The notes under the pieces: model-generated
Told to the model about the DNA's origin: nothing
The model's database searches: none
The model's input: only the letters and a program-made list of their open reading frames with translations
Made by a program: the position numbers and the translations under genes
Assembly: GCF_947331435.1 (NCBI RefSeq)
Contig: NZ_CAMZOF010000002.1
Location: forward strand, 496,001-560,000
Direction: 5' to 3'
DNA length: 64,000 nucleotides
DNA from: Pelagibius sp. Alg239-R121
GTDB lineage: Bacteria; Pseudomonadota; Alphaproteobacteria; Kiloniellales; Kiloniellaceae
Shown here: positions 8,102-17,031 of the stretch, one piece after another
Layout of the letters: every line of letters starts with the position of its first letter
Numbering within the stretch: the stretch's first letter is position 1

Positions 8102-9034
8102 GTGCTTCGTGTCTTAGTGCTAGGCGCTGCGGCAGGCGGCGGCTTTCCACAGTGGAACAGCAACAACGAAGCGTCGCAGCGCGCACGGCGTGGCGACCCT
8201 GCTGCCCGGCCGTCGAGCCAGTCTTCGGTCGCTGTTTCCGCTGACGGTGAAAACTGGGTGATGTTGAATGCCTCGCCGGACATACGGCAGCAGATCAACG
8301 ACAACCACCAGCTTCATCCCAAAATCGGTGTCCGGCACAGTCCGATCGCCTGCGTGCTGTTGACCAACGGCGATGTCGATCACGTGGCCGGGCTGCTCAC
8401 GCTCCGCGAGCGTTATCCTCTGGCGATCTATGCCACTGGCCGGGTGCTGGAGGTTCTGCGCGCCAATTCCATCTTCAACGTCCTCAATCCTGAATTCGTC
8501 GAGCGGCGCTCCATCACTCTCGACGAAGGTTTCGAGCCGCGCACGAAAGACGGAACCGGGACAGGGCTTCGTATCGTGCCCTTCGCGGTCCCGGGCAAGG
8601 TTGCCCTTTATCTGGAAGACGATGCCGCCGGCGACAATTTCGGAACGGTCGAAGAAGACACGATTGCGCTGCGCATCGAGGATACGAAAAGCGGCGACTA
8701 CTTCCTTTACGTGCCCGCCTGCGCCAAACTCTCCAGCGGACTTACCAGCCAACTGGACGAAGCCTCGTTGCTCATGTTCGATGGAACCCTCTGGCAGGAC
8801 GATGAAATGCCGGTGCAAGGTGCAGGCAGCAAGACCGGACGCCGTATGGGGCATATGAGCCTCTCAGGCCCGGACGGCACGCTTGCAGCTTTTGCCGACA
8901 GCAAGGTCAAACGCAAGGTGTTCATTCACATCAACAACACCAACCCGATCCTGCTCTCCGACTCGCCCGAACGCGCAGCGGTCGAAGACGCGGGCTGGCA
9001 GGTCGCTTACGACGGCATGGAGATAACCATATGA
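8102..9034 (+). CDS. pqqB: PqqB, metallo-beta-lactamase-fold PQQ biosynthesis protein
   Basis: A 310-residue protein starting at GTG 8102 behind AGGAGAG. The N-terminus LRVLVLGAAAGGGFPQWN is the PqqB signature, and TNGDVDHVAGLLTLR carries the family's metal-binding region of the MBL fold. PqqB is thought to hydroxylate the tyrosine ring of the cross-linked PqqA during PQQ formation in the cytoplasm. Its stop overlaps the pqqC start (ATGA), giving translational coupling. Full length for the family. Confidence 0.96.
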   Translation: MLRVLVLGAAAGGGFPQWNSNNEASQRARRGDPAARPSSQSSVAVSADGENWVMLNASPDIRQQINDNHQLHPKIGVRHSPIACVLLTNGDVDHVAGLLTLRERYPLAIYATGRVLEVLRANSIFNVLNPEFVERRSITLDEGFEPRTKDGTGTGLRIVPFAVPGKVALYLEDDAAGDNFGTVEEDTIALRIEDTKSGDYFLYVPACAKLSSGLTSQLDEASLLMFDGTLWQDDEMPVQGAGSKTGRRMGHMSLSGPDGTLAAFADSKVKRKVFIHINNTNPILLSDSPERAAVEDAGWQVAYDGMEITI

Positions 9035-9852
9035 CCCTCGCCGCTGAGTCTGCCATCACGCATTACGGCCCTGACGACTTTCTTGACGCAGAGGAATTCG
9101 AACGCCGCCTGCGCAAGGTCGGCGCCGAGCGCTACCATAATCTTCACCCCTTCCATAAGCTCCTGCATTCCGGCGGCTGCAGCCACGCGCAGGTGCAGGC
9201 CTGGGTGCTGAACCGCTTCTACTATCAAAGCCGCATTCCCCTGAAAGATGCGGCGCTGCTATCGCGCGCGGAAGACCTCGACCTGCGGCGCGAATGGCGC
9301 CAGCGGATCGAGGACCACGACGGCCATGCGGGAAATGCCGGCGGCATAGAACGCTGGTTCGTGCTGGCCGAAGCGGTCGGTCTGAAACGCGATTACGTGG
9401 CTTCAACAGATGGAATTCTGCCGGCGACGAAATTCGCGGTCGAAGCCTATGTCCGCTTCGTGCGCGACAAGTCCCTGCTGGAAGCTGTCGCGTCCTCGCT
9501 GACCGAGCTCTTTGCGCCCAAGATCCACGAAGAACGCATAGCCGGCCTGCTGGAGCACTACGATTTTGCCAATGACCGGACAATCGCCTACTTCACCAAT
9601 CGCCTGAACGAGGCGCCGAAGGATGTGAAGTTCGGTTTGGCCTATGTCATACGGGAAGCCCGTAACCGCGAGCAGCAGGAACAGGTCATCGCTGCGCTGC
9701 GCTTTAAGACCGACGTCCTCTGGGCGCAGCTTGACGCGCTTTATCACGCCTATGTCTCGCCCGGCCACATCCCGCCGGGTGCCTTTGTGCCCGATGGACA
9801 TACGGGCGAAACCCACCACCGCGTCGGCCGGTCATCAGGCGAAGTGTCATGA
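9031..9852 (+). CDS. pqqC: PqqC, pyrroloquinoline-quinone synthase
   Basis: A 273-residue all-helical oxidase that carries out the final ring closure and eight-electron oxidation to PQQ without metal or cofactor. Family hallmarks are visible: HPFHKLLHSG near residue 31, WVLNRFYYQSRIP, and EDHDGHAGNAGGIERWF with the histidines that bind substrate and oxygen. It is about 20 residues longer than many homologues, mostly at the C-terminus. It overlaps both pqqB and pqqD by four bases. Confidence 0.96.
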   Translation: MTLAAESAITHYGPDDFLDAEEFERRLRKVGAERYHNLHPFHKLLHSGGCSHAQVQAWVLNRFYYQSRIPLKDAALLSRAEDLDLRREWRQRIEDHDGHAGNAGGIERWFVLAEAVGLKRDYVASTDGILPATKFAVEAYVRFVRDKSLLEAVASSLTELFAPKIHEERIAGLLEHYDFANDRTIAYFTNRLNEAPKDVKFGLAYVIREARNREQQEQVIAALRFKTDVLWAQLDALYHAYVSPGHIPPGAFVPDGHTGETHHRVGRSSGEVS

Positions 9853-10136
9853 CCGAGCGCATAGAAATCACCGAAACCTCAGTCCCGGCGCTGCCGCGCG
9901 GGGTCAAGTTGCGGTTCGATAAACAGCGCGATCAATGGGTGCTTCTGGCACCTGAACGCCTCTTCGTGCTCGACAGTATCGCGCTGGAAATCGTCAAGCG
10001 CTGCAAAGGCGAAGCAAACATCGATGAAATCGCCGATGACCTCGCCACCAGCTTTTCCGCGCCCAAAGACGTGGTCATGAAGGACGTCATCGCGCTGCTG
10101 CAGGATCTCACGGACAAGCGGATACTGACCGCATGA
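9849..10136 (+). CDS. pqqD: PqqD, PqqA-binding chaperone
   Basis: A 95-residue RiPP recognition element. PqqD binds PqqA and presents it to the radical SAM enzyme PqqE. The conserved PRGVKLRFDKQRDQWVLLAPE segment (residues 15-35) and the C-terminal helix (about 70-92) are both present. The gene overlaps pqqC and pqqE by ATGA junctions, which fits the need for a stoichiometric PqqD-PqqE complex. Confidence 0.95.
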   Translation: MTERIEITETSVPALPRGVKLRFDKQRDQWVLLAPERLFVLDSIALEIVKRCKGEANIDEIADDLATSFSAPKDVVMKDVIALLQDLTDKRILTA

Positions 10137-11275
10137 CCAGCCAGCCCTCAGGCAGCGAGCCCTCAGGCACGCCCCCCGGCTTTCCGCTGGCCATCCTGGC
10201 GGAACTGACGCACCGATGTCCGCTGCAATGCCCCTATTGCTCCAACCCCGTGGCCCTTGAAGCCGCCAGTGCGGAGTTGGATACCGACACCTGGCTGCGG
10301 GCAATCGAAGAGGTCGCCGAGCTGGGCGCCCTGCAGATTCATTTTTCCGGCGGCGAGCCGACATCGCGCAAAGATCTGGAAACCCTGATCAGAAAAGCCA
10401 ATGAGGTCGGTCTCTACAGCAATTTGATCACGGCGGGAGTCCTGGTCGGCGAAGACCGTCTGAGCAGCCTTGCAGACGCAGGCCTGGACCACGTTCAGCT
10501 CAGCTTTCAGGACAGCGAAGCGGCTGGCTGTGACCGGATCGGCGGGTTCAAAGGCGGTTTCGAAAAGAAACTCGAATTCGCGAAGTCGGTCAATGCGCTC
10601 GACCTTCCTTTGACAGCGAACATGGTGGTGCACCGGCAGAATCTCGCCAATCTTGAAACCATGCTTGAGCTGGCTGTCGAGCTCACGGCACGGCGGGTCG
10701 AGATCGCTCATGTGCAATACTACGGCTGGGCTTACGTCAACCGCGCTGCTCTCATGCCAACGCGCGCCCAGCTTGAGCGCGCCACCGAAATCGTCGAGGA
10801 AGCCCGTGAACGCCTGAAAGGTATTCTGGTCATCGACTACGTGGTGCCCGACTACTATGCCAAGCGTCCGAAATCCTGCATGGGTGGTTGGGGCCAGCAG
10901 TTCCTGAACATCTCGCCGGCCGGCAAGGTGCTCCCCTGCCACGCGGCGGAATCGATCACTTCGCTATCGTTCGACCGCTTTCCCGACAAGAGCCTGCGGG
11001 AAATCTGGGAGACCTCGGACGCCTTTCTCGCCTACCGGGGTACGGATTGGATGCCAGAGCCCTGCCGGTCCTGCGACCGGCGCGAAATCGACTGGGGCGG
11101 CTGCCGCTGCCAGGCCTTCGCAATTACCGGCGCGGCGGACAACGTCGACCCGGCCTGCGCCCTCTCCCCCGAGCATGAACTGCTCCAGGCACTGGCACAG
11201 GAAGACTCGCACGCAGGAAGCGACGATTTCCTCTATCGCACGCGGCGGACAGGGTTAGAGCTTCAAGACGCGTAA
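10133..11275 (+). CDS. pqqE: PqqE, radical SAM enzyme joining Glu and Tyr of PqqA
   Basis: A 380-residue radical SAM/SPASM enzyme. The SAM cluster motif CxxxCxxC is at C29, C33 and C36 (HRCPLQCPYC). The C-terminal SPASM region carries many cysteines (CMGGWG, LPCHAAES, CRSCDRRE, GGCRCQAF) that bind auxiliary iron-sulfur clusters. It forms the carbon-carbon bond between Glu and Tyr of PqqA, the first step of PQQ synthesis. It is the last gene of the cluster; pqqF is absent here, so precursor trimming must use proteases encoded elsewhere. Confidence 0.96.
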   Translation: MTSQPSGSEPSGTPPGFPLAILAELTHRCPLQCPYCSNPVALEAASAELDTDTWLRAIEEVAELGALQIHFSGGEPTSRKDLETLIRKANEVGLYSNLITAGVLVGEDRLSSLADAGLDHVQLSFQDSEAAGCDRIGGFKGGFEKKLEFAKSVNALDLPLTANMVVHRQNLANLETMLELAVELTARRVEIAHVQYYGWAYVNRAALMPTRAQLERATEIVEEARERLKGILVIDYVVPDYYAKRPKSCMGGWGQQFLNISPAGKVLPCHAAESITSLSFDRFPDKSLREIWETSDAFLAYRGTDWMPEPCRSCDRREIDWGGCRCQAFAITGAADNVDPACALSPEHELLQALAQEDSHAGSDDFLYRTRRTGLELQDA

Positions 11276-11427
11276 GAGTTCTCAGCCTAAGCAGGCGCAT
11301 TGCACTGCATTGAGTTACGAACCACCCGCTTGGCACTTTCATCCTTCAACGAAAAATCAGACCTCAGCCAAATTCACGCAGTGTGAAACCGAAGGTCAGC
11401 ATTTGGCCGCAGAGCCATCAGCATTCT

Positions 11428-12150
11428 TCATTCATCCGGGCAGGTCCAAGGCCTGACCAATTCCCCCTCGAACCGTTCGCACTTCACGTTTGACTCCAAT
11501 GAGTCGGAATGCTCGGTCTTACTTACCAATTGCCGCTTTATGTTGGGAAAACCTTGGAGAAACGCCCGCACCTCATCCAATCTTGGTTCCGCTATGTGAA
11601 CCGACAGATCTTCCATATCTCTCGTGTCAGGTTCTTGCTCACCCTCGAAATACGGCGCCTCCAGCCAAATATCACCGATATAGGTGGTTTTTTCGGATAT
11701 CACTTCGAAGTTTACCAATCCTCGAGGGTACAGTCTGGCAGCGTAAGTAGCCGCGGTTGCTGTATATACCGCTGCCCCAGGCACTAAAGTCCCAAAACTA
11801 CCTACTGAATGCCCATACAGCGTGTATTTTCCCGGTGGAATCTGTAGCAATTGGTACTCTCTAGATGTCGAGTTTGTTCCCAAAATAGAGACTCCACCGG
11901 GACGATAGATTTTAATCATCTGGCTTAAATCGCCATCTACCGCTCCTTCACGAATGAAGTAGATGTATAAATTATTTAAAATCTGGTACTGCGTTTGAGT
12001 CGAGAAAACGACCACCCCTGAACTACCCTCAACGCTTTGCTCAGAACTAAGCGGCGCATCGTGTTCTCCGATATCATAGGGGCCACTCGCGCACCCTGAG
12101 AGCGCCAGTACCGCCGAAATAACAAGCGCCAGCCGCCGAAAATTCGTCAT
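11428..12150 (-). CDS. Predicted outer-membrane lipoprotein, unknown function
   Basis: A 240-residue protein beginning at the ATG at 12150, chosen because it gives a compact lipoprotein signal (MTNFRRLALVISAVLALSGC) with lipobox LSGC and Cys20 as the acylation site. A longer frame to 12219 only adds polar residues. The body has a beta-rich region with IPPGKYTLYGHSVGSFG and, further on, PRGLVNFEVISEKTTYIGDIWLE, which resembles a small surface-fold domain (DUF2846-like). I do not assign a function. Codon use is more AT-rich than the pqq genes, hinting at a different origin. It stands alone between pqqE and the SorC regulator. Confidence 0.7.
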   Translation of the reverse strand: MTNFRRLALVISAVLALSGCASGPYDIGEHDAPLSSEQSVEGSSGVVVFSTQTQYQILNNLYIYFIREGAVDGDLSQMIKIYRPGGVSILGTNSTSREYQLLQIPPGKYTLYGHSVGSFGTLVPGAAVYTATAATYAARLYPRGLVNFEVISEKTTYIGDIWLEAPYFEGEQEPDTRDMEDLSVHIAEPRLDEVRAFLQGFPNIKRQLVSKTEHSDSLESNVKCERFEGELVRPWTCPDE

Positions 12151-12495
12151 GCAGGATTCCGATCCAATTTTGATTTGCCGATTGCTCTGAATGACTTGAG
12201 CTGAGGTGATGTTAGGCAAGCCACCCGGGACTTATCAAGTTAAACACCGCGACATTCAACGCCGCCACTCAACTTTGAGTTCGGGTCCGGAACGGGTTCC
12301 TGAACCTGCCTCTCGTGCGTCCGGCCATACGAAACACTGATTCGCATTGAGATGTGGCGAAAACACAGCTCACCAAGGCCAGTAAGACCAATTGCTACCC
12401 GGCATCGTGCGCGCCCCGGAGCCGACTCTCCTTGACTCTTTTCCTTGTGTATGAAAAAATTTTCATTAGTTGATAATTTTTTCTATCTTGGGCTC
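12151..12495. promoter_or_regulatory. Divergent intergenic region with AT-rich palindromes before the SorC gene
   Basis: A 345-base region between the lipoprotein (minus) and the SorC-type regulator (plus), with no other gene seen. At 12452-12465 it holds a perfect dyad, TGAAAA and TTTTCA separated by AA, and 20 bases on an imperfect GATA/TATC dyad at 12472-12487. SorC-family proteins bind AT-rich palindromes near their own promoters, so these are candidate operators for autoregulation. Confidence 0.55.
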
Positions 12496-13506
12496 ATGGC
12501 AGGCAAATCGGCGAACGGAGCACTCAGGGACAGTGACGCGAGTACGGCGACCCGTGCGGCCTGGCTGCATTTCGCCGGCGGCCTCACCCAGGCCGAGGTT
12601 GCCAAGCGTCTGGGACTGACCAGCCTCAAAGCCCACCGTCTGATTGCGCGCGCCAGCCGCGAAGGTCTGATCAAGGTCTATATCGACGGTGAGATTTCCG
12701 AATGCGTCCAACTGGAAGAACAGCTGAGTGCGCGCTACGGGCTGGAGTTCTGCCAGGTCGTCCCGGATCTGGATGAAGGAGAAAACGATAACAGTGCCCT
12801 GCCGCTGAAATCGCTCGGCATGGCCGGGGCGCAGTATCTCAAACTGGCCCTCGAACGTGACAAAGACCAGCTCATCGGCGTCGGTCATGGCCGGACGCTG
12901 GCTGCCTGTATCGATTATCTGCCGCGAACCTCTGCCGGAAAAACCCGCTTCGTTTCCCTGCTGGGCGGGCTGACCCGCAAGTTCGCGGCAAACCCCCACG
13001 ATGTGATCCACCGTCTCGCGGAACGCACCGGCGCCGAAGCCTATGTCATGCCTGTGCCGTTTTTTGCGAATTCGGTCGAAGACCGCTCGGTTCTGCTGAA
13101 TCAGCGCGGCATCAGCGACGTCGTCGATCTCGCCAAACAGGCCAACCTGCTGATCGTCGGCATCGGCACGGCCGAACCGGGCGCATCGCTGGTGGCGACG
13201 GGCATGATCGAACGGAAAGAGATCAATGACATCAAACGCAAGGGCGGGTGCGGCGAACTGCTTGGGCATTTCTTCGACCGCAGCGGTGCACCGGTCAAAA
13301 CCGATCTGTCGGACCGCACGCTCTCGCTCACACGCGACGACCTGCGGGACCGCAAATTGATTGCCGTCGCCGGGGGAAGCGAAAAAACCGATGCCATCCG
13401 CTCAATTCTGAAGAGCGGATTTTTAAAGGGCCTGATCACCAACGAGTTCACGGCAAATGTACTCGCAGGCTCGCCGCCGAAATCAGTTAAATCGGCGAAG
13501 GGATAG
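12496..13506 (+). CDS. SorC/DeoR-family sugar-binding transcriptional regulator (EryD-like)
   Basis: A 336-residue regulator with an N-terminal helix-turn-helix (about residues 15-60: GGLTQAEVAKRLGLTSLKAHRLIARA) and a C-terminal sugar-phosphate-binding domain (about 65-330; GVGHGRTLAACIDYLP, VSLLGGLTRK). The domain senses a phosphorylated sugar or polyol and alters DNA binding. The frame extends upstream to 12445, but that stretch overlaps candidate operator dyads and lacks a ribosome site, so ATG 12496 is preferred. It is the first gene before the transport and catabolic operon, the same position held by EryD in erythritol loci. The ligand is inferred only. Confidence 0.85.
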   Translation: MAGKSANGALRDSDASTATRAAWLHFAGGLTQAEVAKRLGLTSLKAHRLIARASREGLIKVYIDGEISECVQLEEQLSARYGLEFCQVVPDLDEGENDNSALPLKSLGMAGAQYLKLALERDKDQLIGVGHGRTLAACIDYLPRTSAGKTRFVSLLGGLTRKFAANPHDVIHRLAERTGAEAYVMPVPFFANSVEDRSVLLNQRGISDVVDLAKQANLLIVGIGTAEPGASLVATGMIERKEINDIKRKGGCGELLGHFFDRSGAPVKTDLSDRTLSLTRDDLRDRKLIAVAGGSEKTDAIRSILKSGFLKGLITNEFTANVLAGSPPKSVKSAKG

Positions 13507-13554
13507 CAGGTACCAGAGGCGAAAAAATCGCCCCACTCAAACGGAGGGAACGTC

Positions 13555-14991
13555 ATGTACAGTAGAGAACAAGATCTCTTTAAGTCTTACGCGGCCCAGA
13601 AAATGAGCCGCCGTGAGCTGATTGAAAAATCACTCAAGCTCGGCATTGCGGCCGGGACGGCAAATTTCCTGTTAAACAGCGCTTCGACCGCGGCCATGGC
13701 GGCCGATTTCGACTGGATGAAGCATAAGGGTAAATCGGTCAAACTGCTGTTGAACAAGCATCCCTACGCGGATGCCATGATTGCGAACATCGACAACTTC
13801 AAAGCCATGACCGGCGTCGACGTAACTTACGACATCTTTCCGGAAGACGTCTATTTCGACAAGGTCACCGCAGCGCTCTCGTCCAAGTCGAGCCAGTACG
13901 ACGCCTTCATGACCGGCGCCTATCAGACCTGGCAATACGGCCCGGCCGGCTGGATTGCCGACATGAACGAATACATCGGCGATCCTGAAAAAACGAACCC
14001 GAACTATAACTGGGACGATGTGTTGCCCGGCCTGCGTGCTTCGACCGCCTGGTCCGGCGTTCCCGGCGCCGAGCTCGGCGGTGCGGACTCGAAACAGTGG
14101 TGCATCCCCTGGGGCTTTGAGCTCAACAACGTCGCCTACAACCGCAAGATCTTCGACAAGCTGGGTCTCGCACCGCCGGAGAACATGGCCGACATGATGG
14201 AAGTCGCGGCCAAGATCACCAAGGATGCCGGCGGCCCCTACGGTATCGGTGTACGCGGTTCGCGCTCCTGGGCCACGATCCACCCGGGTTTCCTTTCCGC
14301 CTATACCAACTTCGGCGGCAAGGACCTGAAACAGGACGGCGGGAAACTGCGCGCGGCAATGGACTCTGCGGAATCCAAGGCCTTCACGGCGCAGTGGGTC
14401 AAGATGATCCAGGATTCGGGCCCCAAGGACTGGGCAACCTATACCTGGTATCAGGTCGGAACCGATCTGGGCGCAGGCGCATCCGGCATGATCTACGACG
14501 CCGACATCCTCGGCTACTTCATGAACGGCGGCGACAACAAGGAAGCCGGCAATCTGGCCTATGCCTCCTTCAAGGCAAACCCCGATGCGGCGACACCGAC
14601 GTCGAACGTCTGGATCTGGTCACTCGCCATGTCCAACTTCTCCAAGGAAAAGGACGCGGCCTGGTACTTCATGCAGTGGGCCTCGAGCGCAGATCACGGC
14701 CTGTTCGGCGCACGCAAGATGGATTTCGTCAATCCGGTCCGCGGTGCGGTCTGGAAGGATCAGGAGTTCCGGGACCGGATCGCTCAGAGCTATCCGGGCT
14801 ACATTGAGCAGTACGAAGCCTCGGCGCCGGACGCGAAGATTTACTTCACGCCGCAGCCGCTGTTCTCGACACTGACGACTGAATGGGCGGCCGGATTGCA
14901 AAAGATGGTCACCAAGGAAGTCCCTGTGGACGAGGGTCTCGATCAGCTGGCGGAAAGCGTCAATCGTCAGCTGAAATCGGCAGGCCTTTAA
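13555..14991 (+). CDS. ABC transporter sugar/polyol-binding protein
   Basis: A 478-residue periplasmic solute-binding protein of the MalE type. Start at 13555 is supported by GGAGGG seven bases upstream. The leader contains SRRELIEKSLKLG, a Tat-like twin-arginine motif, and a hydrophobic stretch ending near AMAADF. Typical cluster 1 features are visible: TAALSSKSSQYDAFMTGAY, IPWGFELNNVAYNRKIF and a tryptophan-rich C-terminal region. Located after the regulator and before two permeases, it defines substrate uptake for the operon. The substrate is unknown; the neighbouring EryA-like kinase points to a polyol such as a tetritol or pentitol. Confidence 0.86.
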   Translation: MYSREQDLFKSYAAQKMSRRELIEKSLKLGIAAGTANFLLNSASTAAMAADFDWMKHKGKSVKLLLNKHPYADAMIANIDNFKAMTGVDVTYDIFPEDVYFDKVTAALSSKSSQYDAFMTGAYQTWQYGPAGWIADMNEYIGDPEKTNPNYNWDDVLPGLRASTAWSGVPGAELGGADSKQWCIPWGFELNNVAYNRKIFDKLGLAPPENMADMMEVAAKITKDAGGPYGIGVRGSRSWATIHPGFLSAYTNFGGKDLKQDGGKLRAAMDSAESKAFTAQWVKMIQDSGPKDWATYTWYQVGTDLGAGASGMIYDADILGYFMNGGDNKEAGNLAYASFKANPDAATPTSNVWIWSLAMSNFSKEKDAAWYFMQWASSADHGLFGARKMDFVNPVRGAVWKDQEFRDRIAQSYPGYIEQYEASAPDAKIYFTPQPLFSTLTTEWAAGLQKMVTKEVPVDEGLDQLAESVNRQLKSAGL

Positions 14992-15008
14992 GGACTGACG
15001 GGCTAGGG

Positions 15009-15119
15009 AGCGCGGTGGATCTCGATTGGCCTCGATTGAGGACTGCCGCGCGCCAAAGGGCCTCCGGAGCGAAAACTCCGGAGCTCTGCGGGGCGGCCGT
15101 TCTCCCATGGCTGCCCCGC
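15009..15119 (+). repeat. Hairpin cluster between binding protein and permease genes
   Basis: Three dyads follow the binding-protein stop: GCGCGG with CCGCGC (15009-15014, 15046-15051); two copies of CTCCGGAG around a CGAAAA loop (15062-15069, 15076-15083); and an 11-bp stem GCGGGGCGGCC with GGCTGCCCCGC (15088-15098, 15109-15119, one G-T pair). There is no T run, so they probably stabilise the 5' message or slow read-through and keep binding protein in excess over the membrane parts, rather than end transcription. Confidence 0.7.
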
Positions 15120-15277
15120 ATCCCTAAGGTCAGTGGACGAACCTGCTTGAGAGCAAATGGCAGATCATCCGGTCAGATTGCCCGTCGAAAATTTGACCGG
15201 CTTCAAAGCCTTGCCACGACCCTTGAGACTCGGTTTTGCTGTATAACATTATCCGCTTATTGATCGGAGACCGTTAG

Positions 15278-16156
15278 GTGTATCGCCGCGCCCTACCCTA
15301 TATGCTGAGTCTGCCCGCTCTGCTTGTCTGCATCGGCATTCTCATTCCTTTTGGAACCGCGGTTTACTATTCGACCCAGCGCTACAATCTTTCCTTTCCG
15401 CAGGCGCGCGGTTTTATCGGTCTTGAAAACTACATCGATTTCTTCTCCGACTCTGCGTTCTGGAACACCATTGAGATCTCTCTGCTCTACACGTTTCTGA
15501 CCGTCGTGCTGGAGCTGTTGCTCGGCCTCGGTATCGCGCTTTTGCTGCGCACACCGGGGCGCTTCAACAACATGGTTTCGATCTTGCTGCTGCTGCCGTT
15601 GATGACGGCGCCGGCGATTGCGGCCTTGATGTGGAAGCTGATGACCAATCCGAATTTCGGCGTGCTCAGCTATCTGATCAGCCTGATCGGTTTCGACGAT
15701 TTCCGCTGGGCCTCCTCGCCCTCCTCGGCGCTCTTTACCGTCGTGCTGGTGGATATGTGGGTCTACACCCCTTTCATCATGATCCTGCTGCTGGCTGGCC
15801 TGCGCTCGCTGCCGCGTCAGCCCTTCGAGGCCGCCGAACTGGACGGCGTGCCGCGCTCCTTCGTCTTCTTCCGCATCACGCTTCCCATGCTGATGCCCTA
15901 CATCATCACGGCGACTCTCTTCCGCCTGCTTGATTCAATTCAGCAGTTCGACATCATCTATGCCATGACCCAAGGCGGTCCCGGCGACAAATTGATGGTG
16001 TTCCAGGTGCAGAGTTATCTGGAGTTCTTTCAATACACCAACGTCGGGCGTTCGGCCGCCCTGCTCATGGTGCTCTGGGCCATCACTTATTTCCTCTCAA
16101 ACCTCTTCGTCAAACACTGGCTGAAGCTGCGCGAACGCGCGCACGGCAACGCGTGA
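15278..16156 (+). CDS. ABC transporter permease, MalF-type
   Basis: A 292-residue inner-membrane protein that starts at GTG 15278 behind CGGAGA. About six hydrophobic segments are visible, and the cytoplasmic EAA loop reads QPFEAAELDGVPRSFVFFRITLP at about residues 180-202, the contact point with the ATPases. It belongs to the binding-protein-dependent sugar permeases and pairs with the next permease. The gap from the binding-protein gene is 286 bases and holds hairpins, but no separate regulator, so it is still considered one operon. Confidence 0.9.
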   Translation: MYRRALPYMLSLPALLVCIGILIPFGTAVYYSTQRYNLSFPQARGFIGLENYIDFFSDSAFWNTIEISLLYTFLTVVLELLLGLGIALLLRTPGRFNNMVSILLLLPLMTAPAIAALMWKLMTNPNFGVLSYLISLIGFDDFRWASSPSSALFTVVLVDMWVYTPFIMILLLAGLRSLPRQPFEAAELDGVPRSFVFFRITLPMLMPYIITATLFRLLDSIQQFDIIYAMTQGGPGDKLMVFQVQSYLEFFQYTNVGRSAALLMVLWAITYFLSNLFVKHWLKLRERAHGNA

Positions 16157-16169
16157 GGCCGCGACGAAT

Positions 16170-17027
16170 ATGAACCACACTTCAACAGCCGAACGCATCA
16201 TCCGGGGCCTCCTTCTGACCTTGGTTCTGCTGTTCTTCCTGTTCCCGATTTTCTGGATCTTCCTGATGTCGTTCCAGACCAACGAGGACATCCTGCGCAT
16301 TCCGCCCAGCCTGTTTTTCACGCCCACGCTTGAAAACTACGTGGCGCTGATCTCCGGGCGTCTGTCGACCGTGGCGGGCGATCTGGACATCGCCTTTATG
16401 CGGAACCTCTGGAATTCGGTGCTGCTGTCCAGCCTCTCGGTCGGTGTCGCACTGATCCTGGGCGTGCCGGCGGCCTACGCCTTCGCGCGCTTCAAATTCC
16501 GTCTAGGGGAGAACATTGCCTTTACGCTGCTGTCCTTCCGTTTCGCGCCGCCCTTGCTGGTGCTGCTGCCCCTGTCGCTCTACTTCAGCGAACTGGGCCT
16601 CAGCGACACCTACCTCGGTCTCGTATGGGTCTATCAGCTGATCGCGCTGCCGCTGATTCTCTGGATCGTACGCGGCTATTTCGAGGACATCAGTCCGGAT
16701 ATCGAAAACGCTTACCGGATCGACGGCCATTCCTGGGCCAAGACCTTCCGTAAGATTGCCATTCCGCTTGCACGGCCAGGCATCGCCGCCGCCAGCCTTC
16801 TGGCTTTCATCTTCTGCTGGAACAACTTCGTCTTCGCCCTGGTGCTGGCTTCCGCCGACAAGCAACCGGTGACGGTCGGCGCTCTGGCCTTCGTGACGGC
16901 ATCAGGCATTCAGTACGGTCAGGTGGCTGCCGCCATCGTGCTATCGGTTACACCAACCTTGTTGCTGGCGCTCTATGCCCAACGCTATCTGGTCGAGGGT
17001 CTCTCTCTCGGCGCTGTGAAGGGATAA
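16170..17027 (+). CDS. ABC transporter permease, MalG-type
   Basis: A 285-residue partner permease with six predicted membrane segments and the EAA-loop segment DIENAYRIDGHSWAKTFRKI (about residues 177-196). The N-terminal RGLLLTLVLLFFLFPIFWIF helix and the EDILRIPPSLFF segment after it are typical of MalG-like sugar permeases. It lies 13 bases after the first permease and four bases before the first ATPase, so all are co-translated. With the MalF-type partner it forms the channel of the polyol/sugar importer. Confidence 0.9.
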   Translation: MNHTSTAERIIRGLLLTLVLLFFLFPIFWIFLMSFQTNEDILRIPPSLFFTPTLENYVALISGRLSTVAGDLDIAFMRNLWNSVLLSSLSVGVALILGVPAAYAFARFKFRLGENIAFTLLSFRFAPPLLVLLPLSLYFSELGLSDTYLGLVWVYQLIALPLILWIVRGYFEDISPDIENAYRIDGHSWAKTFRKIAIPLARPGIAAASLLAFIFCWNNFVFALVLASADKQPVTVGALAFVTASGIQYGQVAAAIVLSVTPTLLLALYAQRYLVEGLSLGAVKG

Positions 17028-17031
17028 AGCG

